From: JBCBEX01 sp038528235
GTDB taxonomy: Bacteria; Bacteroidota; Rhodothermia; Rhodothermales; Rubricoccaceae
Assembly (NCBI GenBank): GCA_038528235.1
Contig: JBCBEX010000004.1
Span: 46,786-110,785 of the forward strand
Length of the DNA: 64,000 nucleotides
Direction of reading: 5' to 3'
In this document: piece by piece, positions 1 through 9,403 of the stretch
Numbering within the stretch: the first letter of the stretch is position 1
How the letters are laid out: each line of letters begins with the position of its first letter
The notes under the pieces: model-generated
Database searches by the model: none
The model's input: only the letters and a program-made list of their open reading frames with translations
What the model was told of the DNA's origin: nothing
Translations under genes and position numbers: made by a program

Positions 1-228
1 GGGCGTCCCAAACAAGACGGGTGCAGCACGTCGGCCTTACGGGGCCGGCCGGCTGCACCCGTAGACTGGGCGCTGTGTCAGCGTCGGCCCCCATGACGCA
101 GCGCAGCATCGGCTGTTTCGCATACCTGAGGCCACGGGAGCGATCTCACACGCCCTTCAACGGCTCCGCGCGGCTCCTTCGCAATCCACAGGGCCGGCGT
201 GCCGAGTTCGGCCCGATACGGCGGTTTG
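1..228. other. Intergenic or edge region, no gene seen
   Basis: I see no convincing coding region here. The stretch lies downstream of the ABC ATPase gene, which is read on the minus strand. In comparable systems the MacB/LolC-type permease gene follows the ATPase, so it may lie just outside the window, but nothing here shows that. Confidence 0.4.
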
Positions 229-945
<717 letters not shown>

Positions 946-950
946 GCTGA

Positions 951-1043
951 CAGTGGCAAGAATCAAGTAACAAGTGGCAAGCAGAGGGGCGCGGTGGTCT
1001 GAGCAAGAACCCGTGTCGCTTGCCACCTGCTACTTGCCACTTC
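951..1043. repeat. Inverted pair of 7-bp-period arrays (type A), no gene inside
   Basis: On the plus strand, 951-984 is a degenerate tandem array with period 7 and consensus AAGTGGC. Positions 1019-1043 hold the same kind of array in the opposite orientation. Ten bases (972-981) are perfectly complementary in inverted order to 1033-1042. The right arm shares a 23-base stretch with the left arm of the four-helix-bundle insert at 2404. The pair fills the gap between the adaptor gene and the ABC ATPase gene. Confidence 0.8.
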
Positions 1044-1051
1044 AAAGAATG

Positions 1052-2401
1052 CTAGCTACGACGGCCGCGGCGCTCGTTGTCGCCCGTGCCGATTTCGACG
1101 GTCTGGCCAGGCTTGAGTTCGGTGCGGAGCGCGCGGAAGGGGCCGGTGATGACCTGCTCGCCCGCCTGGAGGCCCGAGCGGATCTCGATGTAGGTGTCGT
1201 CGGCGATACCCGTTTCGACCTCCACGATCTCGGCCTTGCCGTCGCGCACGACGAAGACCACGCGGCGGAGATCCTCCTCGACGACCTCGAAGGTGTTGAT
1301 CGAGTCATTCTCGTCGTCCTCCTCGTCTTCCTCGTCGGCGCGTTCGAGGTTGTTGTAGTCGCGCACCGTCACCGCCTGGATCGGCACGACGATGGCGCTG
1401 GGCGTCGTCTCCGTGAACACGTCCACAGTGCCGCTCATGCCAGGGCGGAGTTGCGTGCTCGGCGCGGGAGGGGTTTCCCCAGGCGGGGTCGCAACGAGCG
1501 CCCGCGCATCGTCACTGACGATGCGAACCTCCACGGGAAAGTTGGTGATCTGCTCCTGCGTGCCCGCGCCCTCCACGCGCGCCGAGTTGGCGATCTGCGT
1601 GACGATGCCCCGGAAGGGCTGCTCGGGGTAGGCGTCGATTTCCACGCGCGCCGAGTCGGCGAGCGCCACGTTCACGATGTCGTTCTCGTTGATGTCGACT
1701 TCGAGGAGCATCTGGTCGAGTTCGGCGATGCGCATCAGCTCGGTGCCGTCGAACTGCGCCGTACCGACGACGCGCTCGCCCTCCTCGACGTTGAGCTGGC
1801 TCACGGTGCCGCTCATCGGTGCGTAGATGCTCGTCCGGCGAAGCTCCGTGGCGGCCTGGCTGAGGATCGCGCGGCTGCTCTCGGTGCGGAAGCTCGCCGC
1901 GTCGAGGTTGGCCTTGGCGACGTCGGCGGAGGCGCGCGCGGCGACGAGGTCGGCGTCGGAGACGGCCTGCCGTTCGAAGAGGGCCTCCTGGCGATCGAGC
2001 TCGGTGCGGGCGCGGATCAGCTCGGCGGCAGCGCGGGCGCTGTCGGCCTGCGCCTGGAGAAGCCCGGCGCGCGCCTGATCGCGCTGCGTGATGTAGACCT
2101 CGGGCTGCACCTGCACGAGGAGCTGGCCCCGCTCGACGCGGTCGCCCTCCTCCACGGTGAGCCGGATGATCTCGCCGGAGACGTCCGAGGCGATCTTGAC
2201 CTCGATCTCGGGCTGCACCTTGCCGGACGCGGTGACGGTCTGCGTGACCGTGCGCACCTGCGCCTCGGCCGTCTCGACCTCCATACCGCTCGACCCGCCG
2301 CCGAGGTTGCCCGTCGCCGCTCCGATGGCCACCACGAGGATGAGCACCACGAGCAGCACGCCCAGGCCTATGAGGATTTTCTTGGTGGGGCTCGATGACA
2401 T
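1052..2401 (-). CDS. Efflux periplasmic adaptor subunit (HlyD/MacA family)
   Basis: This is a 449-residue membrane-fusion protein that bridges an inner-membrane ABC transporter to an outer-membrane channel. An N-terminal membrane anchor spans about residues 8-30. It is followed by a biotinyl-lipoyl-like hairpin half, a coiled-coil region rich in Ala, Gln, Arg and Glu (about 85-175), the second lipoyl half and beta-barrel domains. An acidic run (about 345-360, DEEDEEDDEND) interrupts the C-terminal part and is unusual for the family. The ATG at 2401 is chosen because the hydrophobic anchor follows it; longer readings run into the repeat array. It probably shares an operon with the ATPase and with the TolC-type gene beyond the inserted element. 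Confidence 0.93.
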   Translation of the reverse strand: MSSSPTKKILIGLGVLLVVLILVVAIGAATGNLGGGSSGMEVETAEAQVRTVTQTVTASGKVQPEIEVKIASDVSGEIIRLTVEEGDRVERGQLLVQVQPEVYITQRDQARAGLLQAQADSARAAAELIRARTELDRQEALFERQAVSDADLVAARASADVAKANLDAASFRTESSRAILSQAATELRRTSIYAPMSGTVSQLNVEEGERVVGTAQFDGTELMRIAELDQMLLEVDINENDIVNVALADSARVEIDAYPEQPFRGIVTQIANSARVEGAGTQEQITNFPVEVRIVSDDARALVATPPGETPPAPSTQLRPGMSGTVDVFTETTPSAIVVPIQAVTVRDYNNLERADEEDEEDDENDSINTFEVVEEDLRRVVFVVRDGKAEIVEVETGIADDTYIEIRSGLQAGEQVITGPFRALRTELKPGQTVEIGTGDNERRGRRS

Positions 2402-2403
2402 GT

Positions 2404-2898
2404 CAGTGGCAAGTAGCAGGTGGCAAGTGACAAGGGGTTGTGTCGGAGCCACGGAGATGTCTAAGCAGGACATCGGCTCCATCGAAGGGAAGCATCATGG
2501 CGACGTTCCGGTCATTTGAAGAGATTCATGCATGGCAGAAAGCCCGGGTGCTTGCACGTGACGTGTATTCCGTGACGCGCGCAGGCTGCTTTGGCCGGGA
2601 TCAAGGACTCGTCTCACAGATGCGCCGCGCAAGCGTGTCGGTCATGTCGAACATCGCAGAAGGATGCGAGCGGCGGAGCCGACGCGAATTCGCTCGATTC
2701 ATAGACATTGCTCGCGGGTCAGCCGGGGAAGTACGCGCTCAACTCTATGTCGCACTCGATGCTGGATATGTGGATGAAGTCACGTTCAAGCAATTGAGCA
2801 TGCAGGCCACTGAGATCAGCAGGATGCTGTATGGCCTCGGTCAACATCTCCGGTCCACAGCCTAGCCCTTGCTACCTGACACGTGCTACTTGCCACTC
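2404..2898. mobile_element. Candidate mobile element: 32-bp inverted repeats around a four-helix-bundle gene
   Basis: The left end (2404-2435) and the right end (2867-2898) are inverted repeats that align without gaps at 26 of 32 positions. Both are built from a degenerate 7-bp unit (AAGTGGC). Between them is a single gene of the 23S rRNA-IVS/Avd-like four-helix-bundle family, read on the plus strand and against the flanking efflux genes. The element separates the HlyD-type and TolC-type genes, which normally adjoin. I see no transposase or reverse transcriptase. That this unit moves is an inference from its layout and from gene-less copies elsewhere in the window. Confidence 0.6.
2497..2865 (+). 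CDS. Four-helix-bundle protein, 23S rRNA-IVS / Avd-like family
   Basis: This is a 122-residue helical protein. The N-terminal FRSFEEIHAWQKARVLA and the internal QMRRASVSVMSNIAEG are hallmarks of the family first described in intervening sequences of 23S rRNA. The family shares its fold with Avd, the accessory protein of diversity-generating retroelements. The ATG at 2497 follows a purine-rich stretch (GAAGGGAAG) that can serve as a ribosome site. The gene is antisense to the efflux operon around it and is enclosed by inverted 7-bp-period arrays. Its molecular role is unknown, and no reverse transcriptase or rRNA lies nearby. Confidence 0.88.
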   Translation: MATFRSFEEIHAWQKARVLARDVYSVTRAGCFGRDQGLVSQMRRASVSVMSNIAEGCERRSRREFARFIDIARGSAGEVRAQLYVALDAGYVDEVTFKQLSMQATEISRMLYGLGQHLRSTA

Positions 2899-2903
2899 GC
2901 TGA

Positions 2904-4379
2904 TCACTCAAACAGCGGCTGCGTGAAGTCGAGGGCGCCGAGGGCGTAGTCGAGGAGGCGGCGGCGGAAGAAGAACGTGTAGATGGCCTGGGCGCGGTCA
3001 GACTGCGCCTGCACGGCGGCGGCGCGGGCCTGCGCGAGGTCGGCGAAGGTGGACGCGCCGAACTCGTAGCGCTCCTGCTCGACGCTGAGCGCAGCCTCGG
3101 CGGACTCGACCTGCACGGCGGACACGTCGAGGGCGCGGGCTGCGTTCTGGTAGTCGAGGTAGGCCTGGCGGACCTCCAGCGCGACGCTCTGCTCTAGGCT
3201 TTCGAGCGTCAGCCGGGCGTTGCTTGCACGGATCTGGGCCTGCTGCACCTGCGTCCGCGTCTGGAAGCGGTCGAAGATGGGGATGTTGACCGAGAAGCCG
3301 ATGTTGCCGCCGCGGTTGGTGTCGAAGAACTGGTCGGAGAACGGCGTGTCCTCGAAGGCGAACTGCGTGCCCACGATGAACGGGTCGCCGTCGATCTGGA
3401 CGATGTCGCCGCCGGAGGTCGTCACCGTGGTGCCCGGGTCCAGCACGATGGTGTTGCCCTCGGCATCCGTGGCGACCTGCTGGGCCGAGCTGGCGTAGCT
3501 GGAGCCGTAGCCCGCGAAAAGCACGACCGACGGGAGGTAGCCCGCACGCGCCTGCTTGATGTCCTGGCCGAGCGCCTCGATTTCGAGCTCCTGCGCGCGG
3601 AGGTCGTCGCGGGCGTCGAGGGCACCGCGCAGCAGTTCGTCGAGGTCGAACGTCTCGAAGGTGGCTTCGAGGGCCTCAAGCGGCGGCGCGGAGAAGGTGT
3701 AGGTGCCGAAGGGGTCGAGCTGGAGCGTCTGCACGAGTTGCGTCGCGGAGACCGTCGCGGCGTTCTGCGCGCGGAGGAGGCCTAGCTCGCGCTCGGCGGC
3801 CAGCGCCTCCTGGCGCAGCACGTCCACGGCGGGCCGCGCTCCGGCATCCACGAGGCTCTGGATGCGCTCGACCTGCACCCGCTCGGCCTCGACGGCCTCC
3901 TCCTGGATCGCCACGAGCTGCTCGTCGAGGAGCACCTGGAGGTAGCGCGAGGCGACCTCGAAGACGATATCCTGGCGCGTGCGCTCCTCGGAGAGCGCGC
4001 CGGAGCGGGCACGGAGCCGGGCCGCCGCGAGTCCGGCCTGGTCGGCGAAGCCGTTGAACACGTTCACGCTTCCCGAGATGTCGGCCGAGAAGACGTTGGT
4101 GGTCTCGTTCTCCAGCTGGCCCGTCGTCTGGTTGAAGGCGAGGCCGTACTGCTGCGAGGGCCGCATCGACGCAGAGACGTTGGGCAAGAACATCTGCGCG
4201 CGCTGCCGCGACACGTCAAGGTCGGCGCTTCGGGTGGTGAGTTCGGCCTGCTGGAGGCGCACGTTCTGGTCGAGCGCGATGCGGACGGCCTCGTCGAAGG
4301 AGATCGTCCGGGTCTCTTGGGCGAGGGCGAGGGGGGCGGCGGCCAGCAGGACCGCGATGACGAGGAGGCGGAGGTGCAT
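2904..4379 (-). CDS. TolC-family outer membrane efflux protein
   Basis: This is a 491-residue outer-membrane channel component. A signal peptide (residues 1 to about 20, ending LALAQ) is followed by two repeats of long Ala/Gln/Glu-rich helices, as expected for the TolC alpha-barrel. The C-terminal half contains NIPIFDRFQTRTQVQQAQI, typical of the second outer-membrane-efflux repeat. The ATG at 4379 gives the signal peptide directly. The gene is the first of the minus-strand efflux set (channel, adaptor, ATPase). Its stop codon lies 5 bp from the right end of the inserted repeat element. Confidence 0.92.
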   Translation of the reverse strand: MHLRLLVIAVLLAAAPLALAQETRTISFDEAVRIALDQNVRLQQAELTTRSADLDVSRQRAQMFLPNVSASMRPSQQYGLAFNQTTGQLENETTNVFSADISGSVNVFNGFADQAGLAAARLRARSGALSEERTRQDIVFEVASRYLQVLLDEQLVAIQEEAVEAERVQVERIQSLVDAGARPAVDVLRQEALAAERELGLLRAQNAATVSATQLVQTLQLDPFGTYTFSAPPLEALEATFETFDLDELLRGALDARDDLRAQELEIEALGQDIKQARAGYLPSVVLFAGYGSSYASSAQQVATDAEGNTIVLDPGTTVTTSGGDIVQIDGDPFIVGTQFAFEDTPFSDQFFDTNRGGNIGFSVNIPIFDRFQTRTQVQQAQIRASNARLTLESLEQSVALEVRQAYLDYQNAARALDVSAVQVESAEAALSVEQERYEFGASTFADLAQARAAAVQAQSDRAQAIYTFFFRRRLLDYALGALDFTQPLFE

Positions 4380-4693
4380 GGGGTCGGGATAGGGCGACAG
4401 AATCGACGCGGTTGACGGAGAGGCTCGGTGGAATGTTACAGCTTGGGACGGCCTACGGCCTTTGGCCCGTCGTTCGCTCGCCTCCGGCTCGCTTGTGGGA
4501 CGCTCGCGTCGCTCGCTATGGCCCACTGCAATCTCACTTCTCCGATCAGGCTCATCGCCCCAATCAAGTCATCCCCGCGCACGCGGGGACCCACAAGGCC
4601 GACTCGATGAGGTACCGATCTCAATGAATCGTCCCAGCGGAAAGCCGCGCCTTCGAACCTCGCTTCAGCCTCCAGGTTAGGCAGAGCGCGTCT
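4380..4693. other. Intergenic region with REP-like palindrome
   Basis: This divergent gap of 314 bp holds no gene that I can support. It contains several short GC-rich hairpins and, at 4568-4590, a REP-like palindrome (GTCATCCCCGCG, loop CA, CGCGGGGAC). The same palindrome core recurs at 59693. Confidence 0.6.
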
Positions 4694-5197
4694 ATGCTCT
4701 CCTATGCCCCCAGACTGGCACCCATGGTCGTTACCCGTCGTGTTGACGTATCGCTCGCTCGGATCAGCTTCGGCTCGGTCTTCCGCGTGCTCTTCGTTGG
4801 GCTCACTTGCTTCTCGGTTCCACTCGCCCTGCTTGCTATCGTGTTCGTGCTACCTGGGTGCCCCGTTTCTACGGAAGACGGCGAAACGCTCCAGGGTGCA
4901 AGCGCTGTGCTGCTTACGGTGCCGTTCATGCTTCTCGGTGCCGTCCTATATCCCCTGACGCTTGCCGTATTCCTGGGAACTCCGCTGTGGCTCGGGTTGC
5001 GCCTGTTCGCCTGTGTGCGCCCGTGGCTCGGCCCGCTCCGCATAGAAGCCTTCATCGAGGAAGAGGCCTCGCTCATCGAGGAAGAGGCCTCGCTCCAGGG
5101 CCGTGTGCTTCGCATGGAGACCGACACGCCACCAGAGACACCGCCGCACCGCACCACGGCTGCACCGCCGCACCAACCCGAACCTCCCCCCGGCTGA
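4694..5197 (+). CDS. Hypothetical two-helix membrane protein
   Basis: This is a 167-residue protein of no family that I recognise. It has two strongly hydrophobic segments, at about residues 31-53 and 70-97, with a short extracytoplasmic loop between them and a charged C-terminal tail. The tail has a duplicated IEEEASL unit (from an exact 21-bp tandem duplication at 5053-5094) and ends Pro-rich. An alternative ATG at 4724 would shorten it by ten residues. It stands 63 bp upstream of ribBA on the same strand, but nothing links it to riboflavin synthesis. Confidence 0.65.
   Translation: MLSYAPRLAPMVVTRRVDVSLARISFGSVFRVLFVGLTCFSVPLALLAIVFVLPGCPVSTEDGETLQGASAVLLTVPFMLLGAVLYPLTLAVFLGTPLWLGLRLFACVRPWLGPLRIEAFIEEEASLIEEEASLQGRVLRMETDTPPETPPHRTTAAPPHQPEPPPG
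5053..5094 (+). repeat. 21-bp perfect tandem duplication inside a gene
   Basis: Two adjacent identical 21-bp copies encode a repeated seven-residue acidic unit in the tail of the membrane protein. The in-frame duplication with no base change suggests a recent slippage event. Confidence 0.9.
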
Positions 5198-5260
5198 CGG
5201 GTTGGCACTGCCGGCCCACCGGGCCTCTCTGCTCTCCCCCAGACTCCTGACCGGCATCCC

Positions 5261-6556
5261 ATGGCCGATACCTGTTTCGACCCCATCGAAGACGCCATCG
5301 AGGCGATCCAGAACGGCCGCCTCATCGTGGTGGTGGACGACGAGGACCGCGAGAACGAAGGCGACTTCATCGGGGCCGCCGAGCTTGTCACGCCGGACCT
5401 CGCCAACTTCATGGCACGCGAGGGGCGCGGCCTGATGTGCGTCGCGATCACCCGCGAACGGGCCGCCGCGCTCGATCTCCCGATGATGGAGCAGAGTAAC
5501 ACCTCGCTCCACGACACGCCGTTCACCGTCTCGGTGGATTACAACCTCGGCACCTCGACCGGCATCTCCGCCGCCGACCGCGCCAAGACGATCCGCGCAC
5601 TCGCCGACCCGGCCTCGAAGCCGACCGACTTCGCGCGGCCTGGCCACATCTTCCCGCTCCGCGCCCAGACGGGCGGCGTGCTGCGGCGGGCGGGCCACAC
5701 CGAGGCCGCCGTCGACCTCGCTCGCATGGCGGGCCTGCACCCGGCGGGCGTCCTCATCGAGATCATGAACGAGGACGGCACGATGGCACGCGTCCCCGAC
5801 CTGCGCAAGATCGCCGACCAGCACGGGATGCCGTTGGTCACGATCAAGGACCTCATCGCTTATCGGATGCGGCACGAGAAGCTCGTCCAGCGCGTCATCG
5901 CGGTCGACATGCCGACGCGCTTCGGCGACTTCACGCTCGTGGCCTACGAGGAGGTGCTCACCGGCGACAACCACCTCGCGCTCGTGAAGCACCCCGAGGG
6001 CAGCGCAGCGCTCGCCCACAGCCGCGTGCCGTTCCGCGAGGACGACCCCGTGCTCGTGCGCGTCCACAGCCAGTGCGTCACCGGCGACATCTTCGGCTCG
6101 GAGCGCTGCGACTGCGGCGACCAGCTCGCGCGGGCGCTCAGCCAGGTCGAGCGCGTCGGGCAGGGGGTCGTGCTCTACATGAAGCAGGAGGGCCGCGGCA
6201 TCGGCCTCATCAACAAGCTCAAGGCCTACAAGCTGCAGGAGCAGGGCATGGACACCGTCGAGGCCAACCTCGCGCTCGGCTTCAAGATGGACCACCGCGA
6301 CTACGGCATCGGCTGCCAGATCCTCCGCGACCTCGGCATCCGGCAGATCCGGCTGATGACGAACAACCCGAAGAAGCGGATCGGACTCTCGGGCTACGGC
6401 CTGGAGATCACCGAGCGCGTGCCCGTCGAGATCGAGCCGAACGAGAACAACGCGCGCTACCTGGAGACGAAGCGCGACCGCATGGGCCACATGATCCTGC
6501 AGGGCACTGACGCCCACACACAGACCGCGCTAGGCAGCGTGCTGGGGACGGACTAG
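5261..6556 (+). CDS. ribBA: Bifunctional DHBP synthase / GTP cyclohydrolase II
   Basis: This 431-residue fusion supplies both precursors of riboflavin. The N-terminal half makes 3,4-dihydroxy-2-butanone 4-phosphate from ribulose 5-phosphate and carries the acidic motif DDEDRENEGDF at 26-36. The C-terminal half opens GTP. Its zinc cysteines are in SQCVTGDIFGSERCDCGDQ near residues 270-287, and its catalytic segment QEGRGIGL follows. Its length is normal for RibBA. No FMN riboswitch fits in the 63-bp upstream gap. It is convergent with pfkA, with only 6 bp between the stops. Confidence 0.97.
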   Translation: MADTCFDPIEDAIEAIQNGRLIVVVDDEDRENEGDFIGAAELVTPDLANFMAREGRGLMCVAITRERAAALDLPMMEQSNTSLHDTPFTVSVDYNLGTSTGISAADRAKTIRALADPASKPTDFARPGHIFPLRAQTGGVLRRAGHTEAAVDLARMAGLHPAGVLIEIMNEDGTMARVPDLRKIADQHGMPLVTIKDLIAYRMRHEKLVQRVIAVDMPTRFGDFTLVAYEEVLTGDNHLALVKHPEGSAALAHSRVPFREDDPVLVRVHSQCVTGDIFGSERCDCGDQLARALSQVERVGQGVVLYMKQEGRGIGLINKLKAYKLQEQGMDTVEANLALGFKMDHRDYGIGCQILRDLGIRQIRLMTNNPKKRIGLSGYGLEITERVPVEIEPNENNARYLETKRDRMGHMILQGTDAHTQTALGSVLGTD

Positions 6557-6562
6557 GCTCCC

Positions 6563-7642
6563 CTACAGCCGCAGGCTCGCCACGCCGAACGAGGTCCCGA
6601 CCGACAGCGCCGCGTCGACGACAGGGTTGCCCGGCTCGACGTTCTTCACCTTGTTGGCAACCTCGTTGAGCCCGATGCTCGACATCGCGCCACCGTCGAG
6701 CGTGGCCATACGGCCGAACTGCCCGGCGATGGCGAGGCGCGCGGCGTGCTCGCCGAAGCGGGTCGCGAGCACACGGTCGAACGGCGTGGGCGTGCCGCCG
6801 CGCTGGACGTGGCCGAGGATCGTTGTGCGGATCTCGCTCTCGATGTGGTGCTCCAGCACCTGCGCGAGCGCCCGGCACGCGCCGCCGAGCCGGATCGGGT
6901 CGGGCGAGTCCTCCACGATGTCGGAGACGGTATAGCTGCCGCCTTTCGGCTTCGCGCCCTCGGCCATACAGATGATGGTGAAGCGCTGTCCGCCGCGCTC
7001 GCGCTCGCGGCACACTCGCGCCACCTCGGCGATGTCGTACTCGAACTCGGGGATCAGAATCACGTCGGCCCCGGCGGCGACGCCGGCGTGGAGCGCGATC
7101 CAGCCCGCGTAGCGCCCCATCGTCTCCAGAATCATCACCCGATGGTGGCTCTGCGCCGTCGTGTGGAGCCGGTCCATCGCCTCCGTGGCGATCATCACGG
7201 CCGTGTCAAAGCCGAACGTCTGGTCCGTGCCCACGAGGTCGTTGTCGATCGTCTTCGGCACACCGACGATAGGCAGGCCCTTCTCATGAAGGCGGTGGCA
7301 GATCGACATCGTCCCGTCCCCACCAATGGCGACGAGCCCGTCGAGTTTGAGGTCGCGGGCGTAGGCGACGACCTCGTCGGACACGTCGCGGTCGTCCTCT
7401 TTGTAGAAGCGGAAGGGGTTGGCCTTGTTGGACGTCCCGAGCACCGTACCGCCGAGGGTGAGGATACCGCTCGCGTCGCGGTACTGGAGCGGGCGGGCGC
7501 GCTGCTCGATGAGGCCGAGGAAGCCGTCCTCGAAGCCGATCACGGTCGCGTCGGCGCGGAACAGGAGGGTCTTCGTGACGGCGCGGATGACGGCGTTGAG
7601 GCCGGGGCAGTCGCCGCCGCCGGTGAGGAGGCCAAGGCGCAT
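6563..7642 (-). CDS. pfkA: 6-phosphofructokinase
   Basis: This 359-residue enzyme phosphorylates fructose 6-phosphate in glycolysis. The nucleotide-binding start GGGDCPGLNAVIR is at residues 8-20. GGDGT and PKTIDND follow, with the catalytic Asp in TIDND. The pair Gly in GGDGT plus Lys in PKTIDND is known from actinobacterial-type PFKs that use ATP, whereas PPi-dependent enzymes usually have GGDD. Donor use is therefore probably ATP but not certain. I chose the ATG at 7642 because the fold begins directly after it. Confidence 0.94.
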   Translation of the reverse strand: MRLGLLTGGGDCPGLNAVIRAVTKTLLFRADATVIGFEDGFLGLIEQRARPLQYRDASGILTLGGTVLGTSNKANPFRFYKEDDRDVSDEVVAYARDLKLDGLVAIGGDGTMSICHRLHEKGLPIVGVPKTIDNDLVGTDQTFGFDTAVMIATEAMDRLHTTAQSHHRVMILETMGRYAGWIALHAGVAAGADVILIPEFEYDIAEVARVCRERERGGQRFTIICMAEGAKPKGGSYTVSDIVEDSPDPIRLGGACRALAQVLEHHIESEIRTTILGHVQRGGTPTPFDRVLATRFGEHAARLAIAGQFGRMATLDGGAMSSIGLNEVANKVKNVEPGNPVVDAALSVGTSFGVASLRL

Positions 7643-7766
7643 GAGGTGGGGTGGACGTGGACGAGGGGAAACGTGCGAATGTCGAAAACTACGCGCCCCG
7701 ATGCCGGACCGTCGCGCTGTAGGCGAGTAGCTTCTGGCTCCTCCTTCACGGCTTTCTCTGGCTCTC

Positions 7767-8597
7767 ATGCGCGTGCTTCGCTTCCTCGTCGTCCTCGCTC
7801 TGGCCCTCGGGCTCAGCGGCTGCTTCCAGTTTCACACCGTGCTGCGCGTCTTCCCCGACGGCAGCGCGCGGCTCCTCACGTCCATCACGATGAGCACAGA
7901 GGCCTACGAGCGCATGCAAACCCTCGCCGAACTAGATCCGGATCAGAAGGGCGCGTTTTCGCTCATCGACGAGGAGGCGTTGCGCTCGGCGGCGAAGGGC
8001 TACGGCCCCGGCGTCACGTTCGAGGGTGTGAAATCGATCGACGGGGACGGCGAGCAAGGCTACGTGGCCACGTACCGCGTGGAGGACGTGACGACCCTCG
8101 CCTTGCCGCTGGCCCCCGAACCACCCTCGTCGCTCGGCGCGGCCGGCCCCGATTCGTCGCCGTCGGACATCGTCACGTTCGACTTCCAGCCAGCCACGGG
8201 AGATGCTCCGGCCCAGCTCGCTATTCAGATGCCCAGCCTGCTGGGCGACGATGGTGTGATGAGCACGGGCCTTGGTGGCCTCGGCACGCCGGGCACCACC
8301 AAGGACGAGAGCGGCATCGAGATGCTGCGGGCCATGCTCCAGGGGATGCAGGCGACGCTACGCATCGAGCCGCAGGGCACCGTGACAGCGACCGACGCTA
8401 CGTTTGAGGAGGCAGGCGCGATCACGCTGATGCGCTTCGACTTCGACGAGTTGCTGGCCGACCCGGACGCCTTCAACCGCCTCGACGCGCAGGGGCCACC
8501 CACCTCGACCGACGAGTTGGCCGACCGGGTCGCCGCGACGCCCGGCATCGACATGGAGGCTCAGCCAACCGTGACGGTGTCGTTTCGCGGCGAGTGA
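7767..8597 (+). CDS. Putative lipoprotein of unknown function
   Basis: This 276-residue protein has a lipoprotein signal peptide with lipobox LSGC at about residues 15-18. The mature part begins with a segment like those of bacterial secreted beta-sandwich proteins (TVLRVFPDGSARLLTSI). I do not recognise a named family. It is divergent from pfkA, with a 124-bp gap that must hold promoters for both. It is convergent with the exonuclease gene, with only 3 bp between stops. Confidence 0.8.
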   Translation: MRVLRFLVVLALALGLSGCFQFHTVLRVFPDGSARLLTSITMSTEAYERMQTLAELDPDQKGAFSLIDEEALRSAAKGYGPGVTFEGVKSIDGDGEQGYVATYRVEDVTTLALPLAPEPPSSLGAAGPDSSPSDIVTFDFQPATGDAPAQLAIQMPSLLGDDGVMSTGLGGLGTPGTTKDESGIEMLRAMLQGMQATLRIEPQGTVTATDATFEEAGAITLMRFDFDELLADPDAFNRLDAQGPPTSTDELADRVAATPGIDMEAQPTVTVSFRGE

Positions 8598-8600
8598 CGC

Positions 8601-9269
8601 TCAGAGCACGTCCTTGAGCCGCAGCGTGGCATCCTCGGCGGTCATGGCGAGAAAGAGCTCCGCTGTGGCGAGCGCGTCTGAGAGCGCGTTGTGCGCGTGG
8701 TAGGCGGGGAGGCCGTGCGCCTCGCGAAGCGTGGCGAGGCGGAACGCATCAGGCGCGGCCGTGCCGTGGTGCTGGTGGGCACGGGCGTGATGCCTGCGCC
8801 GGGCGAGCGCAAGCGTATCGACGGTCGGCACGAGGAGCGGGATGCCGTAGACAGCGCGGCAGGCATGGTCGAGGCACCCATGGTCGAAGACGGCGTGGTG
8901 GGCGAGGAGAACGCGCCCGACGAGGCGCTCCAGCACATGCGCGAGGGCGTCTTCGAGCGGGACGCCCTCCTCCACGTCGCAGTCGAGTAGGCCGTGCACG
9001 GTCGCGCTCTGCGCCACGGAGCGGTCGGCCCGCACGAGCACGTGCGCGCTCTGCCCGACCTTCACCGCGCCTTTCAGGACAGGCACGCTGCCCACGCTCA
9101 GGATCGCATCGCGCTTCGGGTCGAGGCCTGTTGTCTCCAAGTCGAGCGACAGCAGCTCCACCTCGCCGAGGGGCGTACGTGGGTCTGGCGGCGGGGCGTC
9201 GAGGAACGCCCGCATCGGACCGCCGGAGACGCGGCGGCGGTAGCGCTGGCGTTGGAAGGCGTCGAACAT
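8601..9269 (-). CDS. DEDDh 3'-5' exonuclease, DNA polymerase III epsilon-like
   Basis: This is a 222-residue nuclease of the DnaQ/epsilon exonuclease superfamily. ExoI is visible as SLDLETTGLDP (Asp and Glu), ExoII around HHAVFDHGCLDHA, and ExoIII as HNALSDALATAE, which supplies the DEDDh His and Asp. It has no polymerase-binding tail or PHP partner, so it may be a stand-alone repair or RNA-processing exonuclease rather than the replicative proofreader. The start ATG at 9269 is the first in frame. Confidence 0.88.
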   Translation of the reverse strand: MFDAFQRQRYRRRVSGGPMRAFLDAPPPDPRTPLGEVELLSLDLETTGLDPKRDAILSVGSVPVLKGAVKVGQSAHVLVRADRSVAQSATVHGLLDCDVEEGVPLEDALAHVLERLVGRVLLAHHAVFDHGCLDHACRAVYGIPLLVPTVDTLALARRRHHARAHQHHGTAAPDAFRLATLREAHGLPAYHAHNALSDALATAELFLAMTAEDATLRLKDVL

Positions 9270-9403
9270 AGCCGGACAGCGAAGGACGATTCGGAACCGC
9301 TTCCGAAGAAGGTACGCTCCTGCCTACGATCGTCCCATCACACCGCGAGGCCGAGGTCATGCCCGACCCCGGCCCCGCGCTCATCGTCGGCGATGCTGTC
9401 CGA

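Noticed and set aside
951..1043. CRISPR array as an explanation of the short-period repeats
   Set aside because: Unit length is 7 or 8 bp with no unique spacers between units and no cas genes in the window.
1018..1045. Simple rho-independent terminators as the explanation of the inverted array pairs
   Set aside because: No T runs follow, arms are imperfect, and several pairs sit inside operons or inside a coding region (lptE).
974..2398. Long open frame antisense to the HlyD-type adaptor gene (and similar ones at 14102, 17353, 30112, 61280)
   Set aside because: These are mirror frames produced by high GC at third codon positions. They lack domains and show the Arg/Ala/Asp/Val-rich composition typical of such shadows.
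2497..2865. Diversity-generating retroelement, because of the Avd-like fold
   Set aside because: No reverse transcriptase, template repeat or variable target gene is visible in the window.
5198..5260. FMN riboswitch upstream of ribBA
   Set aside because: The gap is only 63 bp and lacks the conserved RFN-element core.
6563..7642. PPi-dependent phosphofructokinase
   Set aside because: The Gly in GGDGT speaks for ATP use despite the Lys in PKTIDND; the call stays with generic PfkA.
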